Source: Fibrobacter sp.
Lineage (GTDB): Bacteria > Fibrobacterota > Fibrobacteria > Fibrobacterales > Fibrobacteraceae
Assembly: GCA_017412605.1 (NCBI GenBank)
Contig: JAFPWY010000010.1
Location: forward strand, 296,518-360,517
DNA length: 64,000 nt
Direction of reading: 5' to 3'
This document shows, one piece after another, positions 25,957 to 33,141 of the stretch. Each line of letters starts with the position of its first letter. Positions within the stretch are counted from its first letter, which is position 1. A program made the position numbers and the translations under genes. The notes beneath the pieces are model-generated. The model did not search any database and was not told the DNA's origin. It saw only the letters and a program-made list of their open reading frames with translations.

Positions 25957-26559
25957 CTAGTAGTCGCTTGCGCTGTTTAAGTCGGTTTGCCGTTGCTCGT
26001 GGAACTCAAATGCCAAGCGCTCTATGAGCTTGCGGTGCATTTCGGTTGCGGCGTCGTTTACCAGGTCGCTGCGCAAGGCCCCGTACCAGAAGGCTTCGAC
26101 GTGCTCGCTTTCGATGAATTCAAGGCTCTGGACGAGAGTCCCGTCGCAGAAAATTTGCGTGGAAAAGGTGAATGTCCAGTCCTCGTTTACGGGAAGTGCA
26201 GGCCAGAGGGGGACAAATGCGGCCCCTACGTACCAGGCGCTGCCTTCGTCCTTGTCGGAGGGGGCTATCGATGCGTAGATGTCTGCCGTGCCATAGCACC
26301 TGTCGGAGGGGAAAGCCTGCTCGTTGACGGACGATGAATAGGCCTTTTGCAGTTCGGCTGTCAACGGTTGGGCCTTGCCATCAAAATGCATGACGATTTT
26401 ACTGTAGAAAGGATGCTCGGGCCTTTCGTTGCCAAGGGCGAGCCCGTCGGCCTTGGCGAGGTTTACGGAGCAGGCACCCAGGAGGGACAGGCAGAGTGCC
26501 ATTGCGGAAAGCGCAACGAGCTGCCTGACGGTACCTTGAGTGATTGCCGGTAAAATCAT
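25957..26559 (-). CDS. Putative lipoprotein, first gene of the rsmI-lnt operon
   Basis: A 200-residue protein with a hydrophobic signal and lipobox LLGAC (C30). The mature region has AWYVGAAFVPLWPALPVNEDWTFTF, a pattern often found in small outer-membrane-associated lipoproteins, and two further cysteines (DRCYG, IFCDG) that may pair. The second half is helical (VNDAATEMHRKLIERLAFEFHEQ). No known family recognised. ATG at 26559 follows AAGG. It is the promoter-proximal gene in front of rsmI and lnt and divergent from lpxH. As a predicted triacylated lipoprotein it would itself be a substrate of the Lnt encoded in the same operon. Confidence 0.75.
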   Translation of the reverse strand: MILPAITQGTVRQLVALSAMALCLSLLGACSVNLAKADGLALGNERPEHPFYSKIVMHFDGKAQPLTAELQKAYSSSVNEQAFPSDRCYGTADIYASIAPSDKDEGSAWYVGAAFVPLWPALPVNEDWTFTFSTQIFCDGTLVQSLEFIESEHVEAFWYGALRSDLVNDAATEMHRKLIERLAFEFHEQRQTDLNSASDY

Positions 26560-26626
26560 GCCTTAAAAGGTAGTATTTTATTTTGAGTGGCGAACACGTT
26601 GCGCTCATCTTGTTACATTGTGCCTG

Positions 26627-27349
26627 ATGGATAAAGTTGCGTATTTCATTTCGGATGCTCACCTGGGTATAGAACCCCCGGGATGTCTGCCCAATAGAGA
26701 AGAAAGGCTCGTCGAGCTGCTGCGTTCCTGGAAGGGTTGTGCCAGCCATGTAGTTATTGTGGGTGACTTGTTCGAGTTCTGGTTCGAGTATCGCGACTAT
26801 GTATCCAAAAATCATTTGCCCCTGATTCGTGCTCTAGCTGAGCTTGTCGAGTCGGGAGTTTCCGTCCATCTGTTCCGTGGCAACCATGACTTTGCCCTCG
26901 GGGACTTTTTCGAGAAGTCGGTCGGGGTGCATGTCCATGACCGATCCGTTCTGGAAATCCAAGGCAAGCGCATTTATGTGGCCCACGGCGATGGCGTCAT
27001 CAAGTCGGACTGGAAGTACAGACTGTTCCGCAAGATTTTGGATTGCTCCATGAACCGCCGGCTTTTTGGAATGGTTCATCCGGACTGGGGTATGTCTCTA
27101 GCCCGTTTTGTCGGACGCAACAGTCGTAAGGTGGGGGAGAACAAGGTCATCGCCATTGACGAGTATCTCGATTGGGGTGCCAAGATGCTTCGCGAAAAGG
27201 CTTGCGACATTTGCGTCCACGGGCACCACCATATTGCCGGTGTCTGGAATGTGGACGGCGGCGTAGTCGCTTCCCCGGGTGAGTGGATAAAAAAATTCAC
27301 CGTACTCCAACTGGAGAACGGTGAACTTTCATTGAAAAATATCGATTGA
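26627..27349 (+). CDS. lpxH: UDP-2,3-diacylglucosamine diphosphatase-like metallophosphoesterase
   Basis: A 240-residue calcineurin-like phosphoesterase. Metal ligands are all visible: D10 and H12 (ISDAHLG), D47 (VGDLFEFW), N86-H87 (RGNHDFA), H in YVAHGDG near 120, and GHHH near 200. The block GDLFEFWFEYR and HPDWGMSLARF fit LpxH, which releases UMP from UDP-2,3-diacylglucosamine in lipid A synthesis at the inner membrane. ATG at 26627 is used; TTG at 26618 would add three residues. No ribosome-binding site is obvious. The gene is divergent from the lnt operon, so two outer-membrane biogenesis functions face each other. LpxH2-type or other phosphoesterases are less likely alternatives. Confidence 0.9.
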   Translation: MDKVAYFISDAHLGIEPPGCLPNREERLVELLRSWKGCASHVVIVGDLFEFWFEYRDYVSKNHLPLIRALAELVESGVSVHLFRGNHDFALGDFFEKSVGVHVHDRSVLEIQGKRIYVAHGDGVIKSDWKYRLFRKILDCSMNRRLFGMVHPDWGMSLARFVGRNSRKVGENKVIAIDEYLDWGAKMLREKACDICVHGHHHIAGVWNVDGGVVASPGEWIKKFTVLQLENGELSLKNID

Positions 27350-27353
27350 CGGC

Positions 27354-27788
27354 TTATTCCTGCGGATTGTCGTTAAGACGTTGCTCGGAAGCCTTCATCA
27401 TTTTTTTGCTCTTGTTGTCTCCCCATATTGCAGACACAAGATCGATGCTCGAGAACTCAGCCCACCAATCTTCAACCCAGCACCAATGGTGGGTTTTGCC
27501 TTTTTCGTCGGTAATCGTCCAGTTCTTGTGTGCAGAGAAGGTGTAGGTCTTCGGACCTTCCTGCACTTCGGAACTTTCCGAGGTCTCTTCGTCAAAGCTG
27601 ATGGTCCAGGTCTTTCCCTCTGTCCTCTTGTAGATGGCGATGTTGAATGCCACTAGGATGACAAGAAGGATAAGTGTCCACCGATAATTTTTTTTGGTCA
27701 GCAACCAGATGATGGTTATCGTCAAAAGGATGCTGAGTGCTGCAAAATTATAGTGGGTCGGGTAAAAAACGCTGAGAACTTCAAACAT
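27354..27788 (-). CDS. Small membrane protein of unknown function
   Basis: A 144-residue protein with two adjacent membrane segments (about 16-31 and 38-54, joined by the basic turn TKKNYRW), followed by a soluble part rich in Trp (KNWTITDEKGKTHHWCWVEDWWAEF). The soluble domain reads like a small beta sheet. Topology is probably N-in, C-in. ATG at 27788 follows AAGG with an eight-base spacing. It begins 15 bases after the gene at 27804 and is probably in one operon with it. Its end is five bases from the end of lpxH. No family recognised. Confidence 0.7.
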   Translation of the reverse strand: MFEVLSVFYPTHYNFAALSILLTITIIWLLTKKNYRWTLILLVILVAFNIAIYKRTEGKTWTISFDEETSESSEVQEGPKTYTFSAHKNWTITDEKGKTHHWCWVEDWWAEFSSIDLVSAIWGDNKSKKMMKASEQRLNDNPQE

Positions 27789-27803
27789 TTTTTTAACCTT
27801 GCC

Positions 27804-28523
27804 TTATTTTGCCTTGGCTGCAGCCTTCTGTTCGGCAACGAGGGAAGCGATGCTGAACGTGATCACCTTGCCGTTGATGTTGCAGGTGGTGCGGAAGCTC
27901 TTCTTGGGGAGAGCGATGCCGTGGGACGACAGCGTGCCCATGAAGGAAGCGTTGGCGTGGCTTGCGATGGTACGAACGTTGATGAAGCCCTTGTCCTTGC
28001 TGAAGGTCAGCTTGAAGGTCTTCTTCGCGGTGTCGTATTCGGCAACCATGGTCTTGTTGACGGCAGTGTTCACACCGGTCTTGTCGCCGCTGGTGCGCTT
28101 GTCGAAAATGATGGTTCCGCGGGAGTCGATGGAGAGCATCGGGAGGCCGACGGAGTTGCGGCAAGCGAGAGTCTGCCACGGGCCCTTCTTCTTGGAAGGC
28201 TTCTTACCTGTGAAAATGAACTTTCCGTTTTCCTGAGTCAGGTAGTAGGCTCCCGTCGCGATTTCTTCACCGATGGCATTCAGGGCGCCCTTGAAGTAGA
28301 GCAGGTAACCCTTGTTGTTCGGAGTGAAGCGGAAGGAAGTGGTTTTGAGTTTGGCAGTCGGGAAGATGGAAATGCGCTTGCCAACCGGATCGACTTCGAT
28401 GTCGGCGTAGGCTTCTTTGTTGGGAGCCTTCTCCGCAATCTTGTCAAGTTTGATGGCCTTGGCTACATCTTCCGAAAACCGGATGAAACCACGGATGTCC
28501 ATTTTTACAACAATGTTTTCCAT
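27804..28523 (-). CDS. Conserved hypothetical protein, possible two-repeat beta protein
   Basis: A 239-residue soluble protein with no signal peptide, basic near the middle (TGKKPSKKKGP) and with an Ala/Lys tail (VAEQKAAAKAK). Two halves seem related: AYADIEVDPVGKRISIFP followed by LKTTSFRFTP, and TMVAEYDTAKKTFKLTF followed by PKKSFRTTC; both are strand-rich. The start ATG at 28523 is well supported by GAGGTG; the longer reading frame upstream is AT-rich and not gene-like. It shares an operon with the membrane protein gene at 27354. I do not recognise the family. The codon use is that of a well-expressed gene. Confidence 0.75.
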   Translation of the reverse strand: MENIVVKMDIRGFIRFSEDVAKAIKLDKIAEKAPNKEAYADIEVDPVGKRISIFPTAKLKTTSFRFTPNNKGYLLYFKGALNAIGEEIATGAYYLTQENGKFIFTGKKPSKKKGPWQTLACRNSVGLPMLSIDSRGTIIFDKRTSGDKTGVNTAVNKTMVAEYDTAKKTFKLTFSKDKGFINVRTIASHANASFMGTLSSHGIALPKKSFRTTCNINGKVITFSIASLVAEQKAAAKAK

Positions 28524-28716
28524 TATACACCTCTTTGTTTGTTTGTTGTTTTGGCAATAAATTAACAATTTTTTTCGCTTGTTGCAACCATGGTAAGAAA
28601 AAAGGAATAAAACGGATTTTTTTTTGATTTCGGTCACATTTTGTAAAAATGTCGTTACTTTTTGCGAGGTGTACAAATTTGCGGAAACCCTTATAAAATA
28701 AGGATTTGAGAACGAA

Positions 28717-29496
28717 TTAGTTCTTTTGTATGTTCTTCAAAATTGCGTCTTTGAACGCATCTCCGCGACGTTCAACAACGTTGGAATTTGAAATTTGCTG
28801 AAAAATGGTGTGAGCCGCGTCACGTTCGTTTTTGCGGTCGAATAGGATTGTGACATGTTTTGACTTCTCGGACAGTTTTTCTACAGGCATGCGGACTGTT
28901 GAGCGGACGAGAAATTTCGGATAGAGAAAACGGTATTTCCTTGAAAGCGCATCGGCAATGCTTTCTACGGGATCAATGAGAATCAGGGCTTGTCCGCTTC
29001 CCAGCTGCTCTGCGGCAAGAATGGCGCCGGTTCCGCGTCCGGCAAGATATTGCACGTGGCCGCCTGCCAGCTGTGATGCGCATTCTGCGATGGCCTTTGC
29101 GTCGGGCTCGAACGTCTCCTGTGTTGGAGTTCCCTTGTTGTCGGCACCACCGCGATAGTTGAAGGTGATGAGCCGGAGTTCTTCTGTCGTTCCCATTTCG
29201 GCGAGGAATTGTGCGGCGTCTTCGTCGGCGCCAGGATAGTAGAGAAGCGCGGGGGCCTCGCTGTTCCCGACAATCCAGCCGTTGAGCGTTACGCCATCTT
29301 CCAGCGAGCATTCTGCTGTCTTTGCGAACGCCTGTATGGCGGCTCTAGCTTCGTTGTGGCTTATGGCGCGCGGGAAGGCGTTCCGGCGTTCGGTAAGGGC
29401 GAGATAGAAAACCATGCTTACGTATATGACCGCGATGATTCCTATGAACCGAAGTGTGCGCGAGATTGCACCGGAAAGAGCCTGCTTGAAATTCAT
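28717..29496 (-). CDS. Membrane-anchored alpha/beta-hydrolase-like protein lacking the nucleophile serine
   Basis: A 259-residue protein with one N-terminal membrane segment (FIGIIAVIYVSMVFYLAL, about residues 17-35) and a periplasmic or cytoplasmic alpha/beta-hydrolase-like domain: LEDGVTLNGWIV, LLYYPGADEDAAQFL, LITFNYRGGADNKGTP and LAGRGTGAILAAEQL. In the last block the expected GxSxG is GRGTG, so the nucleophile is missing. Asp in ILIDPVESIADAL and ILFDRKNERD are in place; no final His is clear. The arrangement is like the ABHD12/BEM46 type. ATG at 29496 is preferred over TTG at 29502, because a TATATT box ends six bases upstream. Possibly a non-catalytic relative. Confidence 0.72.
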   Translation of the reverse strand: MNFKQALSGAISRTLRFIGIIAVIYVSMVFYLALTERRNAFPRAISHNEARAAIQAFAKTAECSLEDGVTLNGWIVGNSEAPALLYYPGADEDAAQFLAEMGTTEELRLITFNYRGGADNKGTPTQETFEPDAKAIAECASQLAGGHVQYLAGRGTGAILAAEQLGSGQALILIDPVESIADALSRKYRFLYPKFLVRSTVRMPVEKLSEKSKHVTILFDRKNERDAAHTIFQQISNSNVVERRGDAFKDAILKNIQKN

Positions 29497-29584
29497 GCGC
29501 AAAATATAGATATCGAGAGAGAGTCTGATGCGTGAAAATAAGAGGATATCAAAAAAAGAACCAAAAACAAATAAAAAAGGGATA

Positions 29585-29641
29585 AAACAAAAGGACTTCC
29601 GCTTGGAGTTAAGCGGAAGTCCGAGGGATGGGATTGGGTGT
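29585..29641 (-). ncRNA. Candidate small RNA divergent from TIGR02147 module 3
   Basis: On the minus strand TATATT (29653-29648) is followed six bases later by A at 29641, a likely start. The transcript would have a C-rich single-stranded 5' part (ACACCCAATCCCATCCCTC), a 12-pair perfect stem GGACTTCCGCTT/AAGCGGAAGTCC (29622-29593, loop of six) and TTTTGTTTT. The stem cannot serve as a terminator for any annotated gene, since the nearest minus-strand gene starts downstream. The inverse half-site GAACAC (29672-29677) is near the -35 position. Not coding. Confidence 0.5.
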
Positions 29642-29774
29642 TCTCTAAATATAGCTAAAAAATTTCGAATCGAACACGTTTTTTATAAAAAAGTGTTCCC
29701 AAAGTGTTCTCCGACACACTGCCTGTGCGGAATTGGGCGGATTTGGCGAATTTTTTTTTAAAAAGGTGTTCCCA
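29639..29774 (+). promoter_or_regulatory. Operator-like array of TIGR02147 module 3
   Basis: GTGTTC occurs at 29639, 29693, 29704 and 29766, and its inverse GAACAC at 29672-29677. The longest repeated word, GTGTTCCCA, is at 29693 and 29766, 73 bases apart. The inverse copy precedes the first of these by 15 bases, one helical turn more than in modules 1 and 2. The second copy is 33 bases before the ATG at 29799. Confidence 0.5.
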
Positions 29775-29798
29775 GAATTAAGAAAAAAAATTAGATTT

Positions 29799-30629
29799 AT
29801 GATGATGAACGTTTACGCATACTATAACTATAGGAAGTACCTGCAGGACTACTACGAGTACCAAAAGTCCGTCCAGCGTTACTTCTCTTATCGGTCCTTC
29901 GCCAAGAAGGTCGGTTATAGTTCGTCCGGTTTTTATCTGGATTTGATTAAGGGTCGTAAGTCGCTGACTCCGACCATGGTGACGAAGTTCATCGCTGCGC
30001 TTGGACTGAATGAACGCGAAGGCCGCTACTTCCAGCTGATGGTGGATTTCACGCATGCCGAAACGCCCGCGTCCAAGCAACAGATTTTCGACCAGATGTC
30101 CGCCTTGTTGCCCAGGGCCACGAAAACGCTGACACGCAACCAGCAGGAATACTACAGCAAGTGGTATTATGTCGCTGTTCGCGAATCGCTAGCGGTCCTC
30201 AATATTAACGAAAAGAATATTGCCGAATTGGCTCTGTTCCTCAATCCTCGCATCTCGGTCCCCCAGGCAAAACAGTCTATCAAATTGCTGTTGGACCTCG
30301 GTCTTATCGAACTTGTAGACGGCTATTATCGTTCAGTGAACAAAATTATATCCAGTGGAAGGGAAATTGCTCCGCTTTTTGTTCACCAGTTCCAGAAACA
30401 AATGATAGATTTGGGCAAGGAAGCCATCGACCACTATAGTGTGGAAAGGCGTAACGTGTCCTGCACGACGATGAGCGTGTCGGCCAAGGGGCTGGAACGC
30501 ATCATCAACAAGATTGACTTGTTCCGCAAGGAAATCCTGGACATCGTCCGCTCTGACGAAGGCGAGTCCATGATTTGCGAGCTGAACATCCAGTTTTTCC
30601 CGTTGAGCAAAGAAAAGGAGGCAAAATGA
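29799..30629 (+). CDS. TIGR02147 family protein (probable transcriptional regulator), module 3
   Basis: A 276-residue soluble protein, clearly of the same family as those at 2464 and 4850 but far more diverged. N-terminal signature YAYYNYRKYLQDYYEYQKS; probable helix-turn-helix YFSYRSFAKKVGY and SSSGFYLDLIKGRKSL, then TKFIAALGL. The C-terminal part has KWYYVAVRESLAVL, AKQSIKLLLDLGLIEL and, like the others, an end ELNIQFFPLSKEKE. Three consecutive ATG codons (29799, 29802, 29805) could start it; none has a ribosome-binding site. Its stop overlaps the next start by four bases (ATGA), so coupling to a lipoprotein gene is conserved although the lipoprotein is of a different type. Confidence 0.85.
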   Translation: MMMNVYAYYNYRKYLQDYYEYQKSVQRYFSYRSFAKKVGYSSSGFYLDLIKGRKSLTPTMVTKFIAALGLNEREGRYFQLMVDFTHAETPASKQQIFDQMSALLPRATKTLTRNQQEYYSKWYYVAVRESLAVLNINEKNIAELALFLNPRISVPQAKQSIKLLLDLGLIELVDGYYRSVNKIISSGREIAPLFVHQFQKQMIDLGKEAIDHYSVERRNVSCTTMSVSAKGLERIINKIDLFRKEILDIVRSDEGESMICELNIQFFPLSKEKEAK

Positions 30630-32044
30630 GAAGTTCGCTCTTAGCCCTGCCTATTCTTGCATCTGCCGTCATCATGGCGACGGTTTTTGGCTGTTCGTCT
30701 CCTGACAGCAACGATGGCGTGCACATCACCGGTACTGCGACCGATACTGAAAATACGGTTGTTGCCTCTACTTCCTTTGTTGGTTCCGTGAAGCGTTCCG
30801 ACGGCAAGGCGGCGACCAATGTGGTTGTCCGTATGGCGAAGATGTCGCAGGAGACTGCCGAACGCGCAATCCCCACTTATGTGGAAATCGAGACGGACAG
30901 CGTGGGTGAGTTCTCTGTGGATTCCCTTGTGGCCGATTCCTTCCAGATTGCTGTTATTGATACCGTTGTGAACGAGATTTATTTCCAGCCGAAGGCGACC
31001 GTAAAGGATTCGACATTTGAACCGATCAAGTTGGCCAAGGCTTCTGTAGTCAACAGCAAATTGCTGTACCAGGAATCGTCCGAACCTGAGGTGGCTGTCG
31101 GGTCTCATTTCTTGGCCTTCGTGCCGGGTACGCCGATTAGCCGCAGTGTCTTTGCTGGAGACTCCTTCTCGATGCTTATCCCGGCCGGCAAGGTCAAGTT
31201 GGCGTTCTGTCCTGGAGATCCGCAGATTGTTGCTAAGCTGTCCGAACGCGGTATAGCTGATTCCCTGATATTCCGTGATTGGCAGATGCCCAAGGTTTCC
31301 GTGAAGGAAGGGGAGTCTGTCGACGTGGGCCCGTTCCTTTGGAGCATTTCCCCGAATATCCCCGTCGATACGCTGATTAAAGAACGGGAGAACAGCGGCC
31401 GGATTTCCGGCAAGGTCAACTGCAAGAACGGAAAGGCCTGTGCCGGCGTTGAAGTCCAGCTGGTGACGGATTTGTACGGGTTCAATTTCACCGAGGGCGA
31501 TTCCCTGGTGTTCAAGGCGGAAACGCAGACGGATAGCGCTGGTCGTTGGTACCTGCCGATTCCTCCCGAGTTCCCTTACGACAGTTTCCGCGTCGAGTAC
31601 CGCCGCCTGGATAGCAGCCTGGTGAGCGAGGTCGGCGTTTCCAAATACATAAGCGTGAAGGAAATCAAGAACAAGAAGGATACCGTGAACGTGGGGACAG
31701 TGACCTTGCATCGTCCGTCCAAACTGAACAGCAGTGTTCGCGTGGTCCTAGATTCCTTGGTGGAAGGCGCCTCGGACAATTGTATGGTCAATAGCGTAGT
31801 CCTTGGCATCAAGGGTACGACTCATTTTGTCAGGGATATCACCTGCAACCTGATTACGATGTCCGACTTGCCGGGTGGAGACCAGGATCTGGTTCTCTAT
31901 ACGGGTGACCCGAAGGTCGTTTCGACTCTGCGGAATATGGAAACCCCGATGTCCGAATTTGTATCCCAGGTCGACATAAACTTGCCTGAAGGGTGGTATT
32001 TGGACCAGCAGGGCATGACTTATACCCCTCCGGCGATAAAATAA
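30626..32044 (+). CDS. Lipoprotein of TIGR02147 module 3, with carboxypeptidase-regulatory-like domains
   Basis: A 472-residue lipoprotein. Signal peptide and lipobox V20-F21-G22-C23. Two segments resemble carboxypeptidase-regulatory-like beta folds: FVGSVKRSDGKAATNVVVRMA with VEIETDSVGEFSVDSL (about residues 50-110) and GRISGKVNCKNGKACAGVEVQ with AETQTDSAGRWYLPIP (about 265-315). Between and after them are DSLI-rich strands. No serine linker is present, and it shows no similarity to the lipoproteins of modules 1 and 2. ATG at 30626 follows AGGAGGC. The gene is followed by tRNA-Gln after 53 bases without a visible terminator. Likely a surface or periplasmic binding protein, ligand unknown. 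Confidence 0.83.
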   Translation: MRSSLLALPILASAVIMATVFGCSSPDSNDGVHITGTATDTENTVVASTSFVGSVKRSDGKAATNVVVRMAKMSQETAERAIPTYVEIETDSVGEFSVDSLVADSFQIAVIDTVVNEIYFQPKATVKDSTFEPIKLAKASVVNSKLLYQESSEPEVAVGSHFLAFVPGTPISRSVFAGDSFSMLIPAGKVKLAFCPGDPQIVAKLSERGIADSLIFRDWQMPKVSVKEGESVDVGPFLWSISPNIPVDTLIKERENSGRISGKVNCKNGKACAGVEVQLVTDLYGFNFTEGDSLVFKAETQTDSAGRWYLPIPPEFPYDSFRVEYRRLDSSLVSEVGVSKYISVKEIKNKKDTVNVGTVTLHRPSKLNSSVRVVLDSLVEGASDNCMVNSVVLGIKGTTHFVRDITCNLITMSDLPGGDQDLVLYTGDPKVVSTLRNMETPMSEFVSQVDINLPEGWYLDQQGMTYTPPAIK

Positions 32045-32097
32045 ATGCTTTTACCCCTTGCACGATTGGGAAAAATTTTCTAATGTTGTGCCCACAC

Positions 32098-32168
32098 TGA
32101 GCTATGGTGTAACGGTAGCACAACAGATTCTGACTCTGTTTGTCTAGGTTCGAATCCTGGTAGCTCAA
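32098..32168 (+). tRNA. tRNA-Gln (anticodon CTG)
   Basis: A complete cloverleaf: acceptor TGAGCTA/TAGCTCA, D stem GTGT/GCAC with loop AACGGTA, anticodon stem ACAGA/TCTGT with loop TTCTGAC (anticodon CTG, reads CAG), four-base variable loop, T stem CTAGG/CCTGG with loop TTCGAAT. The 3' CCA is not encoded. Discriminator base A at 32168. Confidence 0.97.
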
Positions 32169-32175
32169 CGAAACT

Positions 32176-32199
32176 CCCTGCTCTTCGGCAGGGTTTTTT
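32176..32199 (+). terminator. Terminator of tRNA-Gln
   Basis: CCCTGC (32176-32181), loop TCTTCG, GCAGGG (32188-32193), then six T. Strong rho-independent form. Confidence 0.93.
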
Positions 32200-32214
32200 G
32201 TTTTTAGGCGCGAG

Positions 32215-32337
32215 GGTCGAGAATGGAGATTTGGGGTTAGTGAATAAGAATCACGCACTTCGTGCGTTAATATAAGACGGCGATGCCGTGATATTTCTCC
32301 CTAGCCCCTAGATCCTAAATCCAAACCTCTAAATCAC
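32215..32337. repeat. Dispersed palindromic element, copy 1
   Basis: A core shared with two other sites starts TAGTGAATAAGAATCACGCA at 32238 and closes with the hairpin ACGCACTTCGTGCGT (to 32267). A second hairpin ACGGCGATGCCGT follows. The outer arms are degenerate: GGAG/TTGGGG on the left and CTAG-rich sequence (CCTAGCCCCTAGATCCTA) on the right, and can pair imperfectly. Confidence 0.8.
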
Positions 32338-32349
32338 TATATTTACGCT

Positions 32350-33108
32350 ATGGAATTTTTCGACTACTTCTCGCAGTTATACGGTGAACGCTGGCCCCGA
32401 TTGCTTGAAGCCCTGAAGGGCGAAGGCCGCGCGATGGAACTGCGGTTTGGCGATAATCTTGAGCCCTACTTCCTGGACGAGGCTTCGTATTTTGCGGCAA
32501 GTGTCCTGGATGCCCGTCCGGGAATGGATGTGCTGGATATGTGTGCGGCTCCTGGCGGCAAGTCGCTCGTGATTGCCTCGATGCTGCAGGGGCAGGGTTC
32601 GTTACAAAGTAACGACAGGTCCCCGGATCGCAGGGCTCGTCTGGCTCACGTGCTGGAGAACACCTTGCCGGCGGCTTGGCTCGAGATTATCAAGGTGACC
32701 GGTTATGACGGAATGAAGTTCGGACTCCACAAGAAGGAATCCTACGACCGGATTCTCCTGGATGCGCCCTGTTCTTCGGACAGGCACGTGCTGAATTCGC
32801 CTGCGCATTTGGAGGTGTGGTCGGCTAAGCGTGTGAAGCGGCTTTCTGTGGAACAGGGAGCGCTGCTCGCGTCCGCCGTAGATGCCTTGCGCCCGGGCGG
32901 TGTGCTTGTTTATGGGACATGTGCACTCTCCCCGCTGGAAAACGACAAGGTCGTTGAAAAAATTTTGAAGAAAAGGCCCGCCATGCAGGTCGTACCTATC
33001 GACGTTGTTCCGCCAGGGGCGGACAGGACGGAATTCGGGGTTCATGTGCTCCCGGACACATCCGAAGGTCGTGGCCCCATATACTGTGCGAAATTGGCGA
33101 AGAATTAG
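32350..33108 (+). CDS. RsmB/NSUN-family RNA (cytosine-5) methyltransferase
   Basis: A 252-residue SAM-dependent methyltransferase. Motif I is VLDMCAAPGGKSLVIA near residue 62, which is diagnostic for RNA m5C enzymes. Motif IV is LLDAPCSSDRH with C141, and motif VI is YGTCALSPLEND with C191 as the probable nucleophile. The N-terminal RNA-binding domains of RsmB or RsmF are lacking, so it resembles the short NSUN3/NSUN4 type. The target RNA (rRNA or tRNA) is not known. There is no ribosome-binding site; TATATT at 32338-32343 ends six bases before ATG, which fits a leaderless mRNA. Confidence 0.88.
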   Translation: MEFFDYFSQLYGERWPRLLEALKGEGRAMELRFGDNLEPYFLDEASYFAASVLDARPGMDVLDMCAAPGGKSLVIASMLQGQGSLQSNDRSPDRRARLAHVLENTLPAAWLEIIKVTGYDGMKFGLHKKESYDRILLDAPCSSDRHVLNSPAHLEVWSAKRVKRLSVEQGALLASAVDALRPGGVLVYGTCALSPLENDKVVEKILKKRPAMQVVPIDVVPPGADRTEFGVHVLPDTSEGRGPIYCAKLAKN

Positions 33109-33141
33109 CTTTTTTTCTCGGTTTTATATATATTTCTTTAC

